The position numbers were made by a program, and so were the translations under genes. DNA of 64,000 bases. Source: JAOUJD01 sp963841815 (GTDB taxonomy: Bacteria; Pseudomonadota; Gammaproteobacteria; Burkholderiales; Burkholderiaceae_F). The notes beneath the pieces are model-generated. The model did not search any database and had not been told where the DNA came from. It saw only the letters and a program-made list of their open reading frames with translations. Position 1 is the stretch's first letter. Each line of letters opens with the position of its first letter. Positions 8,243 through 20,923 of this stretch are shown one piece after another. The DNA lies in NCBI GenBank assembly GCA_963841815.1, contig CAWJEE010000010.1, positions 62,001 to 126,000 of the forward strand. Direction: 5' to 3'.

Positions 8243-9034
8243 CTAACGCGGCGCGCTGAACATCAGCGCGGTGAGCACGAAATCGAGGCCGAGCACGGCG
8301 AGCGAGGAGACGACGACCGTGCGCGTGGTCGCCTTCGCCACTCCTTCGGGCGTCGCCTGCGCCTCGTATCCCTGGTAGAGCGCGACGAACGTGCAGGCAA
8401 TGCCGAACACCACGCTCTTGATGATGCCGTTGCCGACGTCGTCCCAGGTGTCGACCCCGCTCTGCATCTGCGACCAGAACGCGCCGGGGTCGATGCCGAT
8501 CATCAGCACTCCCACGACGTAGCCGCCTAGGATACCGACGGCCGAGAACATCGCCGCCAGCAGCGGCATGGCGATGATGCCCGCCAGGAACCGCGGCGCG
8601 AGCACCCGCTCCTTCGGGTCGACGGCCATCATCTCCATTGCCGCCAGCTGCTCGCCGGCTTTCATCAGTCCGATCTCGGCCGTCAGCGACGTGCCCGCAC
8701 GGCCGGCGAACAGCAGCCCGGTCACGACCGGGCCGAGTTCGCGCACCAGCGACAGCGCAACCAGCAGGCCGAGCGATTCCGCGGCGCCGTAGCGGCTGAG
8801 CGTGTAGTAGCCCTGCAGCGCGAGCACGAAACCGACGGCTAGCCCGGAAGCCGCGATGATGACCAGCGAGTAGTTGCCGATCGAATGGATCTGCGCGACG
8901 GTCAGGAACAGCCGCTTCAGCGCCCACGGCAGGCTGCGCACCAGATCGACGAGGAAGAACGCGCTGTGCCCGAGGCCGCGCAGCAGGCCGAGCGCCCACA
9001 CGCCGAGTCGCCGCAGAAGTTCGGCGGCGTTCAT
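8243..9034 (-). CDS. mlaE: MlaE, permease of the Mla lipid transporter
   Basis: Integral membrane subunit of the MlaFEDB phospholipid ABC transporter; 263 residues, the family length. It has several transmembrane segments and the MlaE motifs LVRELGPVVTGLLFAGRAGT and AAMEMMAVDP. The ATG overlaps the mlaF stop (ATGA), so the two are translationally coupled. The reading frame runs further upstream through mlaF, but that is antisense-frame noise. Confidence 0.96.
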   Translation of the reverse strand: MNAAELLRRLGVWALGLLRGLGHSAFFLVDLVRSLPWALKRLFLTVAQIHSIGNYSLVIIAASGLAVGFVLALQGYYTLSRYGAAESLGLLVALSLVRELGPVVTGLLFAGRAGTSLTAEIGLMKAGEQLAAMEMMAVDPKERVLAPRFLAGIIAMPLLAAMFSAVGILGGYVVGVLMIGIDPGAFWSQMQSGVDTWDDVGNGIIKSVVFGIACTFVALYQGYEAQATPEGVAKATTRTVVVSSLAVLGLDFVLTALMFSAPR

Positions 9035-9834
9035 GGCCGCAGCCCCAGGTCGGCGCCGTACGCGGCCGCCGGGTAATGGAACTTGACGGGGCCGTCCGGT
9101 TCCCCGCCGATGAACTGGCGGACTTCCGGATCGTCCGACGCCTGCACTTCGGCGGGCGTGCCGTGGCCGACGATGCGACCCGACGAGATCACGTAGACGT
9201 AGTCGCTGATCAGGAAGCACTCGCGCACGTCGTGCGACACGACCAGCGACGTCGCGCCGGTCGCGTCGTTCAGCCGGCGAATGAGGTTGGCCGCAACGCC
9301 GAGCGAGATCGGATCGAGCCCGGCGAACGGCTCGTCGTACATGATCAGTTCGGGGTCGAGCGCGATCGCGCGTGCCAGCGCGACGCGTCGCGCCATCCCG
9401 CCGGACAGATCCGCCGGCTTCAACTGCGCCGCGCCGCGCAGCCCCACCGCGTTCAGCTTCATCAGCACGAGGTCGCGGATCATCGGCTCCGGCAGCGTGG
9501 TGTGCTCGCGCAGCGGAAACGCGACGTTGTCGAACACGGTCATGTCGGTGAACAGCGCGCCGAACTGGAACAGCATGCCGACCCGGCGGCGCAGCGCGTA
9601 CAACGACTCGCGATCGCGCGGGTTCACCGGCGACCCGTCGAACGACACCGTGCCCCGCTGCGGCGTCAGCGTGCCGCCGATCAGCCGGAGCAGCGTGGTC
9701 TTGCCGCACCCCGATCCGCCCATGATCGCGATCACCTTGCCGCGCGGGAAGGCCATCGTGATGTCCGACAGGATGACCCGCTGGTCATAGCCGAACGTCA
9801 CGCGGTCGATCTGGACGAGGTTGTCGTTCTTCAT
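9031..9834 (-). CDS. mlaF: MlaF, ATPase of the Mla lipid transporter
   Basis: ATPase that powers MlaFEDB. From MKNDNLVQIDRVTFGYD it is 267 residues, with Walker A (GGSGCGKTT), the signature LSGGMARR, Walker B (LIMYDEPFAG) and the H-switch VVSHD. The frame is open to an upstream ATG at 9855 that would add seven residues (MRRPRST); the shorter start fits the family better. It is the first gene of mlaFEDACB. Confidence 0.95.
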   Translation of the reverse strand: MKNDNLVQIDRVTFGYDQRVILSDITMAFPRGKVIAIMGGSGCGKTTLLRLIGGTLTPQRGTVSFDGSPVNPRDRESLYALRRRVGMLFQFGALFTDMTVFDNVAFPLREHTTLPEPMIRDLVLMKLNAVGLRGAAQLKPADLSGGMARRVALARAIALDPELIMYDEPFAGLDPISLGVAANLIRRLNDATGATSLVVSHDVRECFLISDYVYVISSGRIVGHGTPAEVQASDDPEVRQFIGGEPDGPVKFHYPAAAYGADLGLRP

Positions 9835-9981
9835 TGTCGAGCGAGGCCGTCGCATCCGCTGGAATTGGGGATGCGACGCCGCCGGCCGGGGGGAGGCTCG
9901 CGGAGGGGCGCAATTGTCTCACGCCGATCCGTGCCCGGCCCGCGCGTCCGGTCTAGCGTTCCCTGGCGATGTGGCCAGCCC

Positions 9982-10455
9982 TTACCGCTCGGTCAGTGCG
10001 GCGCGACGTACACGGCGCGCCAGGCCCAGAGCCCTCAGTTCATCGTCGTCCTCCGGGACGACGACGAAGGCCCCGGTCACGCTCTCGGGCAGGTCGCAGG
10101 CGCGACCGGTTGCGAGTTCGACGAAGGTCCAGCAGGTCTCGCCGCGCGCAAGGATCTTGTGCTGGCGCGTCACGGCATAGCGCCGGACGGAGGTGCGGCG
10201 ATCCCACGTCGCGATCCAGGTGTAGACGTCGAGCGGGTCGCCGGCGAACGCCGGGCGGAGATACTCGAGGAAGTGCGTCGCCGCCACCCAGGCATGGCCG
10301 CCGTCGAAGTAACGCTCCATCGGCCAGCCCTGTGCCGCCGAATGCTCGACCGCGACGTCCTCCATCCACCGCAGGTACTCGCGGTTGTTGACGTGGCCGA
10401 CGGCGTCGATCGACTCGGGTGCGACGACGAGCGACTTGTGGAAGATGCGGGGCAC
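9982..10455 (-). CDS. Acyl-CoA thioesterase, 4HBT/hotdog fold (FadM/YbgC-like)
   Basis: A 157-residue hotdog-fold protein with the 4-hydroxybenzoyl-CoA thioesterase signature IDAVGHVNNREYLRWMED near residues 16-33, including the catalytic-type Asp17. It probably hydrolyses an acyl-CoA thioester, but the substrate cannot be told from sequence. It lies between gltD and mlaF with its own flanking gaps, so it may be a single-gene unit. Confidence 0.85.
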   Translation of the reverse strand: MPRIFHKSLVVAPESIDAVGHVNNREYLRWMEDVAVEHSAAQGWPMERYFDGGHAWVAATHFLEYLRPAFAGDPLDVYTWIATWDRRTSVRRYAVTRQHKILARGETCWTFVELATGRACDLPESVTGAFVVVPEDDDELRALGLARRVRRAALTER

Positions 10456-10567
10456 TCCCGGAGCTTACCGTCTGAAGTTGACCGCAACGACCAAGGGGCC
10501 CGACCTTCGCCAACGCGCGCGGTCGCGCGCGTTCCCACGATGCCCACGCGCTCGCCTGACGAGCGCT

Positions 10568-10660
10568 GGGCGATCCGTGAGGGTCAGCGTGGAAGACTGC
10601 TGCTGCCCATCAGGTACTCGTCAACAGCACGCGCACATTGTCGACCCTCACGGATCGCCC
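10568..10660. repeat. 18-bp perfect inverted repeat over the gltD 3' end
   Basis: GGGCGATCCGTGAGGGTC at 10568-10585 is the exact reverse complement of 10643-10660, with 57 bases between. The right arm encodes WAIREGR in gltD; the left arm contains the gltD stop codon. In RNA this could form an 18-bp stem at the gltD 3' end. There is no T-run after it, so it is not a standard intrinsic terminator. Confidence 0.9.
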
Positions 10661-12083
10661 ACACGACGAGGCTCTGCCCGCGCCGCATGTCGCCTGCGGC
10701 GAAGACCTTCTCGACGTTGGTCGCGTAAGGCCGCGGTCCGTTCTTCGACTCCTCGGTCGCCGCCCGCGCGTTGCCGCGCGGGTCCTTCTCGACGCCGAAG
10801 GCTTCGAGCACCGAAGCGACCGGCGCCACGAATCCCATCGCGAACAGGACAAGGTCCGCGGGAATCTCGAACTCGGAGCCGGGCACCTCGACCATCTTCT
10901 GCGCCCCGGTGGCCGGATCCATCTGCCACTCGACGCGTGCCGCGACGATCGCGCGGACGTTGCCCTTGCCATCGCCCTCGAAGCGCTTGGTCGTGACCGA
11001 CCAGTCGCGTGTCACGCCCTCTTCGTGCGAGCTCGACGTGCGCAGCTTGACCGGCCAGTACGGCCACGTCATTTCCTTGTCTTCCTTCGCCGGCGGCTGC
11101 GGCAGCAGTTCGAACTGCGTGACCGACCTGGCGCCATGACGGTTCGACGTGCCGACGCAATCCGAGCCGGTGTCGCCGCCGCCGATCACGACGACGTTCT
11201 TTCCGGTCGCGAGGATCTGCTCCTTGACCTTGTCGCCGGCCACGACCTTGTTCTGCTGCGGCAGGAACTCCATCGCGAAGTGCACGCCCTTCAATTCGCG
11301 GCCGGGCACCGGGAGATCGCGCGGCTGCTCGGCGCCGCCGGACAGCACGACCGCGTCGAACTCCTTGAGCAACTGGCCGGGATCGATCGCCTGCTTCGAC
11401 CAGTTGGTGACGCCGCCGTCGACCTTCGACGTGCCCACCAGCACGCCGGTGCGGAAGGTCACGCCCTCGGCCTGCATCTGCTCGACCCGGCGGTCGATGT
11501 GCGACTTCTCCATCTTGAAGTCGGGAATGCCGTAGCGCAGCAGGCCGCCGATGCGGTCGTTCTTCTCGAACACCGTGACGTCGTGGCCGGCGCGCGCCAG
11601 CTGCTGCGCGGCGGCGAGGCCTGCCGGCCCGCTGCCGACGACCGCGACCTTCCTGCCGGTTCTCATCTTCGGCGGCTGCGGCACGACCCAGCCCTCTTGC
11701 CAGCCCTTGTCGATGATCTTGTGCTCGATCGACTTGATGCCCACGGGCACGTCCTCGATGTTCAGCGTGCACGCCGCTTCGCACGGCGCGGGGCAGACAC
11801 GGCCGGTGAACTCGGGGAAGTTGTTCGTGCTGTGCAGGACCTCGAGCGCGGCCTTCCAGTCCTGCCGATACACGAGGTCGTTGAAGTCCGGAATGATGTT
11901 GTTGACCGGGCAGCCGTTGTTGCAGAAGGGAATGCCGCAATCCATGCAGCGCGCCGCCTGGACCTTGCCCTCCTCGTCGGACAGGTGCACGACGAACTCG
12001 CGCCAGTGCTTCATGCGCGATTGCGGCGCCTCGGCGGCCTCCTCGAGGCGCTGGTACTCCATGAACCCCGTGCTCTTTCCCAT
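10584..12083 (-). CDS. gltD: Glutamate synthase (NADPH), small subunit
   Basis: FAD-containing subunit that takes electrons from NADPH and passes them to GltB for glutamate formation. The 499-residue protein has N-terminal 4Fe-4S cysteines C46, C49, C54 and C58 (CMDCGIPFCNNGCPV). It also has an FAD-binding GSGPAGLAAAQQLA, an NADPH-binding GGGDTGSDC and a C-terminal AAGDMRRGQSLVVWA. The last residues (SSSLPR) run into the inverted repeat at 10568-10660. It follows a small membrane-protein gene by 2 bases. Confidence 0.97.
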   Translation of the reverse strand: MGKSTGFMEYQRLEEAAEAPQSRMKHWREFVVHLSDEEGKVQAARCMDCGIPFCNNGCPVNNIIPDFNDLVYRQDWKAALEVLHSTNNFPEFTGRVCPAPCEAACTLNIEDVPVGIKSIEHKIIDKGWQEGWVVPQPPKMRTGRKVAVVGSGPAGLAAAQQLARAGHDVTVFEKNDRIGGLLRYGIPDFKMEKSHIDRRVEQMQAEGVTFRTGVLVGTSKVDGGVTNWSKQAIDPGQLLKEFDAVVLSGGAEQPRDLPVPGRELKGVHFAMEFLPQQNKVVAGDKVKEQILATGKNVVVIGGGDTGSDCVGTSNRHGARSVTQFELLPQPPAKEDKEMTWPYWPVKLRTSSSHEEGVTRDWSVTTKRFEGDGKGNVRAIVAARVEWQMDPATGAQKMVEVPGSEFEIPADLVLFAMGFVAPVASVLEAFGVEKDPRGNARAATEESKNGPRPYATNVEKVFAAGDMRRGQSLVVWAIREGRQCARAVDEYLMGSSSLPR

Positions 12084-12085
12084 CG

Positions 12086-12502
12086 CTATCTCGCGTCGTC
12101 AGTTCGTTGTTGTGCGCCGGTCGAACGGCGCTTCAGGAAATCGCCGATGCCCGGCTCTGGCACCGCCTTGCCTCGATGCACCCACATCCAGCCGAGCGCG
12201 GCGTTGATGTGCGCACCGATCACCGCGGCGACCAGCACGGTGCCGCCGAGCCACTCGAGCACCGGCGGCACCGGGCCCTTGGTGTGCAGCCACATGTAGA
12301 CCGGCACCGACAGGGCCGCGACCAGAACCATCGCCGGTATCACCCAGGGCAGCGCCAGCAGCACCGCCACCACGGCGACACTCGTCCGCACGTCCTCGCC
12401 CGCTCCGCGCAGCGACCACAGCAGCAGCGCGAGCGGCACGCTCAGCAGCAGCCCGGGCAGCCATTGCAGCCGCCGCGGCCACGGCGCTTGTGGAGCGCGC
12501 AT
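12086..12502 (-). CDS. Unrecognised small membrane protein between gltB and gltD
   Basis: I do not recognise this 138-residue protein. It has three or four hydrophobic segments (about residues 13-31, 40-72 and 84-106). A basic/polar C-terminal tail ends KRRSTGAQQRTDDAR. It fits the gltB-gltD gap closely, 18 bases after gltB and 2 bases before gltD, which supports a real co-transcribed gene. The Shine-Dalgarno is weak. A role linked to glutamate synthase is possible but only inferred from position. Confidence 0.65.
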   Translation of the reverse strand: MRAPQAPWPRRLQWLPGLLLSVPLALLLWSLRGAGEDVRTSVAVVAVLLALPWVIPAMVLVAALSVPVYMWLHTKGPVPPVLEWLGGTVLVAAVIGAHINAALGWMWVHRGKAVPEPGIGDFLKRRSTGAQQRTDDAR

Positions 12503-12520
12503 CGGTCCGGCCCGGGCTCA

Positions 12521-17212
<4,692 letters not shown>

Positions 17213-17260
17213 CTCGGCTCCAGTCAGGACGCCCTCGTGCAGGCCGAGGGGGAACTGGCC

Positions 17261-17289
17261 ACTTTACTGCGCCGCACCAACCCGGGCAA
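17261..17289 (-). promoter_or_regulatory. Candidate sigma70 promoter for gltB
   Basis: On the minus strand, TTGCCC (17289-17284) and TAAAGT (17266-17261) are separated by 17 bases, about 50 bases before the gltB ATG. Each box matches the consensus at four of six positions. It lies next to the palindrome that bounds the RAYT element, so the insertion left little room upstream. Confidence 0.4.
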
Positions 17290-17294
17290 GGAGA

Positions 17295-17319
17295 AAAATC
17301 GGGGTCTGACCCCGATTTT
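17295..17319. repeat. REP-like palindrome, distal end of RAYT element
   Basis: AAAATCGGGGTC, one T, then GACCCCGATTTT: a perfect 12-bp inverted repeat. Followed on the right by GGGTC words and the transposase stop region (aattaattggggacagagtc), a sequence type often seen beside these transposases. Confidence 0.9.
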
Positions 17320-17344
17320 CGGTAGGGTCAGTCGCAGGGTCTAA

Positions 17345-18046
17345 TTAATTGGGGACAGAGTCCGGGCTCGGCAGGCGCGGACGCCCTGCCTTGCGGGCCA
17401 CCGGACGTCGGCTCGGCGTCAGCCTGGCCACCGCTTCGGCGGCACCGAGGAGCCAGCCTCCGTGGGTAGCCCGGCGAATCGTCGCGAGTTCGTCGTTCGA
17501 AGGCCCGTGCTCGAACAGGCGCCGATAGGCGGCCTGGCGTTCGAACGGCGTGTTGCCCAGTGCCCAATAGACCGCGTGGTCGTTGATCAGGGGGTCGACC
17601 GCCCGGCCCACGTGATGAACATGACTGGACCATCTGAACTCTGCCGGTCCGTGCACGAGTCCGGCGCGGACCGGATTCAGTTCGATGTAGCGCATGCACG
17701 CCAGGAGGTACCGGTCGGCCTCGACGACGGTCGACCGGTACCGGCCCTCGAACAACGCGCCGGTCCGCCCGTGGCGGTCGTTGAACCAGCGGACATAGCG
17801 GCGGCCAAGGGACTGGACGACTCGCCCGACATCTCCCGCCGCCTGGGGAGTGACGAGCAGGTGGACGTGGTTCGGCATCAGCACGTAGGCATGGACCGCC
17901 AGTCCGAACGGCCCGGCAGTCTCGCGCAGAGCCGACAGGTAGCGCTCGCGGTCCACGTCGTCGACGAAGATCGCACGCCGGTCGTTGCCGCGCTGGATCA
18001 CGTGGTGAGGGAAGCCCGGGATCGTCAACCGGGGAAGCCGGGCCAC
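17345..18046 (-). CDS. REP-associated tyrosine transposase (Y1_Tnp/TnpA_REP family)
   Basis: Single-strand DNA transposase, 233 residues from a GTG start at 18046 (GGAG five bases upstream). It opens with LPRLTIPGFPHHVIQRGNDR and carries the HUH metal-binding motif in YVLMPNHVHLLVTP. GRTGALFEGRYRSTVVE and YIELNPVRAGLV follow; all are typical of RAYTs. The last residues (SVPN-stop) are encoded by the element's terminal sequence. The gene looks intact. Its reading frame continues open upstream into dgt, which is coincidental. Confidence 0.9.
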   Translation of the reverse strand: MARLPRLTIPGFPHHVIQRGNDRRAIFVDDVDRERYLSALRETAGPFGLAVHAYVLMPNHVHLLVTPQAAGDVGRVVQSLGRRYVRWFNDRHGRTGALFEGRYRSTVVEADRYLLACMRYIELNPVRAGLVHGPAEFRWSSHVHHVGRAVDPLINDHAVYWALGNTPFERQAAYRRLFEHGPSNDELATIRRATHGGWLLGAAEAVARLTPSRRPVARKAGRPRLPSPDSVPN

Positions 18047-18057
18047 ATCCGCTCCGA

Positions 18058-18078
18058 AATCGGGGTCTGACCCCGATT
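18058..18078. repeat. REP-like palindrome, proximal end of RAYT element
   Basis: AATCGGGGTC-T-GACCCCGATT, a 10-bp stem identical in core to the palindrome at 17295-17319. It lies 11 bases upstream of the transposase GTG and 9 bases past the dgt stop. Confidence 0.9.
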
Positions 18079-18087
18079 CTGCACTCG

Positions 18088-19216
18088 TCAGCCTTCGTCG
18101 ATGGCGAAGAGCCGCTGGTGCTCCTTCATGGCGTAGCGGTCGGTCATGCCGGCGACGTAGTCGGCGATCGCCCGCGCCTTGTCCTCGGCGGCGCGGGCCT
18201 GGTGATCGAGGGGAAGCAGCCGCGGCTCGTCGTGGAACGCGCGGAACAACTCGGTCACCACCCGCCGGGCCTTCGTCGTCATGCGCATGACGCGGTAGTG
18301 GCGGTACAGGTTGTGCAGCAGGAAGGTCTTCAGGGCGTCGGCCTCCTTCCGCACGTCGGCCGAGAACGCCGCCAGCGGCCCCGCCTGGCGGACGTCGTCG
18401 ATGCTCGCCGGCTGGACTGCCTTGATCCGACGGGCGGTCTCGGTCGCGAGGTCGACGATCAGCGCGTTGATCATCCGGCGGACCGTTTCGTTCACCATGC
18501 GGCGCTCGCCGATCTCCGGAAACTGCGCGCGCACCTCGCGCGCGTGACGCGCGAACAGCGGAACATCCTCCAGCTGGGCCAGCTGCAGCAGGCCCGAGCG
18601 CAGCCCGTCGTCGATGTCGTGGTTGTTGTAGGCGATCTCGTCGGCGAGGTTGGCGATCTGCGCCTCGAGGCTCGGCTGGCGCTTCTGCAGGAAGCGTTCG
18701 CCGACGTCTCGCCAGCGTGCGGGCGTTCTCGAGCGAACAGTGCTTGAGGATGCCTTCGCGCGTCTCGAATGCGAGATTGAGGCCGTTGAAGCCACCGTAG
18801 CGCTCCTCGAGCTCGTCGACCACGCGCAGCGACTGCAGGTTGTGCTCGAATCCGCCGTGCTCCTTCATGCACTCGTGCAACGCGTCCTGCCCGGCGTGCC
18901 CGAACGGTGTGTGCCCGAGATCGTGCGCCAGGGAGATCGCCTCGACGAGGTCTTCGTTGACGCCGAGCTGCCGGGCGATCGCGCGGCCGATCTGCGCAAC
19001 CTCGAGCGAATGCGTCAGGCGCGTGCGGAAGAGATCGCCTTCGTGATTGACGAAGACCTGGGTCTTGTACTCGAGCCGGCGAAACGCGCTGGAGTGGATC
19101 ACGCGATCGCGGTCCCGCTGGAACGCCGACCGTCCGGGCGCGTCCGGCTCGGCGTGGCGCCGGCCGCGCGACAGCTCCGCGCGCGCGGCAAAAGGCGCGA
19201 GACCGCCGCCGTCCAT
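18088..19216 (-). pseudogene. dgt: dGTP triphosphohydrolase, interrupted by a frameshift
   Basis: The family hydrolyses dGTP to deoxyguanosine and triphosphate. The N-terminal half reads in one frame from 19216 (MDGGGLAPFAARAELSRG) through the HD motifs RLTHSLEV and LAHDLGHTPFGHAG to REGILKHCSLENARTL near 18725. The C-terminal half continues in another frame from about 18715 (DVGERFLQKRQPSLEAQIAN to DEG-stop). Total length is 1129 bases, 3n+1, which fits one extra base between ...ARTL and DVGERF; restored length would be about 375 residues. All other family motifs are intact, so a recent mutation or a sequencing error are both possible. The ATG overlaps the aroB stop. Confidence 0.85.
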
Positions 19217-20295
19217 CACCGGAACCCCCCGGCAAGCAGCGTGTCGCGAACAACCTGATCGGGGACCGCCCGCTGCGCGGCGCGGCCGATCGCCTCCAGC
19301 ACGACGTAGCGAACCGCTCCGGCTTCCGCCTTCTTGTCGCCGCGCATGCTCTGCAACGCGTCGTCGACGCGGAGTCCCTCGATCCGCGGCGGCAGTCCGG
19401 CGAGCGCGACGGCATGCTGCACTGTCCTGACGTCGCGCTCCGTGATCAGGCCGAGACGCTGCGACATGTCGGCCGCCAGCACCATCCCGCACCCGACCGC
19501 CTCGCCGTGAAGCCACTGCGCATAGCCGGTCAGCGCCTCGATCGCGTGCCCGAACGTGTGCCCGAGATTCAGCAGCGCGCGCTCCCCGGACTCGCGCTCG
19601 TCGCGGCCCACCACGCCGGCCTTGATCTCGCAGGACCGGCCGATGGCGCGCGCAAGCGCCGCCGCCTCGCGCTCTCGCAGGGCCGGCAGGTCCGCGACCA
19701 CTTCTTCGAAGTACCTGGCGTCGGCGAGCAGTCCGTGCTTCAGGATCTCCGCCAGGCCGGCGGCGAGTTCGCGCGAAGGCAGCGTCTGCAGGACATCGGT
19801 GTCCGACACGACGACACTCGGCTGGTGGAACGTGCCGATCAGGTTCTTGCCGCTCGGATGGTTGATTCCGGTCTTCCCGCCGACCGATGAGTCGACCTGC
19901 GCCAGCAGCGTCGTCGGCACCTGGACGACGCGGATGCCCCGCATGTAGATCGAGGCCGCGAAGCCTGCGAGATCCCCGATCACGCCGCCGCCGAGCGCGA
20001 CCACCACGCTCTTGCGGTCGGCTCCGTGCGCCACGAGGGCATCGAGGATGCGGGCGACGCTGTCCCAGCGCTTGGTGCTCTCGCCATCGGGCAGGCTGAG
20101 CAGCGTCGTTCCCGCCACGTCGCGCAGCGCAGCGAGCGCCGTGTCGCCGTGCAGGGGCGCCACGACCTCATTCGTCACCACGAGGATCGACGTCGGCGCG
20201 AGCGGCGCCACGTACCCGGCGAGGCGGCCGAGCAGGCCTCCGCCGATGTGTATGGAATACGTCCCGCCTGCCACGGCCACGGTGATGCTGCGCAT
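19216..20295 (-). CDS. aroB: 3-dehydroquinate synthase
   Basis: Second enzyme of the shikimate pathway, converting DAHP to 3-dehydroquinate with NAD and a metal. The 359-residue protein has the NAD-binding GGGVIGDLAGFAAS, PTTLLAQVDSSVGGKTGIN and the metal-site segment LNLGHTFGHAIEALTGY. It follows aroK by 9 bases and shares one base with dgt (TGATG). Confidence 0.97.
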   Translation of the reverse strand: MRSITVAVAGGTYSIHIGGGLLGRLAGYVAPLAPTSILVVTNEVVAPLHGDTALAALRDVAGTTLLSLPDGESTKRWDSVARILDALVAHGADRKSVVVALGGGVIGDLAGFAASIYMRGIRVVQVPTTLLAQVDSSVGGKTGINHPSGKNLIGTFHQPSVVVSDTDVLQTLPSRELAAGLAEILKHGLLADARYFEEVVADLPALREREAAALARAIGRSCEIKAGVVGRDERESGERALLNLGHTFGHAIEALTGYAQWLHGEAVGCGMVLAADMSQRLGLITERDVRTVQHAVALAGLPPRIEGLRVDDALQSMRGDKKAEAGAVRYVVLEAIGRAAQRAVPDQVVRDTLLAGGFR

Positions 20296-20304
20296 CGCGC
20301 GATT

Positions 20305-20847
20305 CTACGGCGCGGCCTGCGAGAGCCGACGGATGGCGGGCTCCTCCAGGAGTCGGCGGACGAGGCGCTTCGGGTTGGCCGAGGCGGACTGGAACGTCAG
20401 GTGGGCCGTCTCTTCGTACAGCGGCTGGCGCTGCGCGAGCAGTTCGTCGATCCGCGAGCGCGGATCGGCCGTCTGCAGCAGGGGCCGCGAGCGGTCGTTG
20501 CGGGTGCGCCGGTGGATCTCCTCGCCGGTTGCGCGCAGGTACACCACCAGCCCGCGCTCCTTCAGCCTTCTCCGCGTGTCGACGTTCAGCACGGCGCCAC
20601 CGCCAGTCGCCAGGACGATGCCCGGGCGCTGCGTCAACTCGTCGAGCAGCGCGCACTCGCGCCGCCGGAAGCCCTCTTCCCCTTCGACCGAAAAGATCGT
20701 CGCGACCAGCGCTCCGCTGCGCGCTTCCAGTTCACGGTCGGCGTCGATGAACTCGAAGCCGAGCGCATGCGCGAGGAGACGCCCGACGGTCGTCTTGCCG
20801 GCACCCATCATGCCGACCAGGAACACGGAGCGAGGCGAGTCGTTCAT
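20305..20847 (-). CDS. aroK: Shikimate kinase
   Basis: Phosphorylates shikimate using ATP. The 180-residue protein has the P-loop GMMGAGKTTVGRLLA at residues 12-26. It also has the shikimate-binding Asp in DADRELE and the GGGAVL loop. It lies directly upstream of aroB, and a terminator at 20878-20905 separates it from pilQ, so aroK-aroB-dgt probably has its own promoter or depends on readthrough. Confidence 0.95.
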   Translation of the reverse strand: MNDSPRSVFLVGMMGAGKTTVGRLLAHALGFEFIDADRELEARSGALVATIFSVEGEEGFRRRECALLDELTQRPGIVLATGGGAVLNVDTRRRLKERGLVVYLRATGEEIHRRTRNDRSRPLLQTADPRSRIDELLAQRQPLYEETAHLTFQSASANPKRLVRRLLEEPAIRRLSQAAP

Positions 20848-20877
20848 CGCGCGAAGCGTACGTGAATGCGCCTTGCC

Positions 20878-20905
20878 AAAAAAAGGGCCGCCTCGCGGGC
20901 GGCCC
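20878..20905 (-). terminator. Rho-independent terminator after pilQ
   Basis: On the minus strand the stem GGGCCGCC / GGCGGCCC with a short GCGA loop is followed by seven Ts. It sits 19 bases past the pilQ stop and closes the pilMNOPQ operon. Confidence 0.9.
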
Positions 20906-20923
20906 TCGTTGCGGCGTCCTGCC

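Larger units (their letters stand above)
17295..18078 (-). mobile_element. RAYT-type transposase element bounded by palindromes
   Basis: One transposase gene sits between two copies of the same palindrome, AATCGGGGTC-T-GACCCCGATT, at 17295-17319 and 18058-18078. This layout (Y1/TnpA_REP gene flanked by REP-like hairpins) is that of REP-associated tyrosine transposases. The element separates gltB from dgt. The outer limits are taken from the palindromes; no target-site duplication was identified. Confidence 0.8.
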
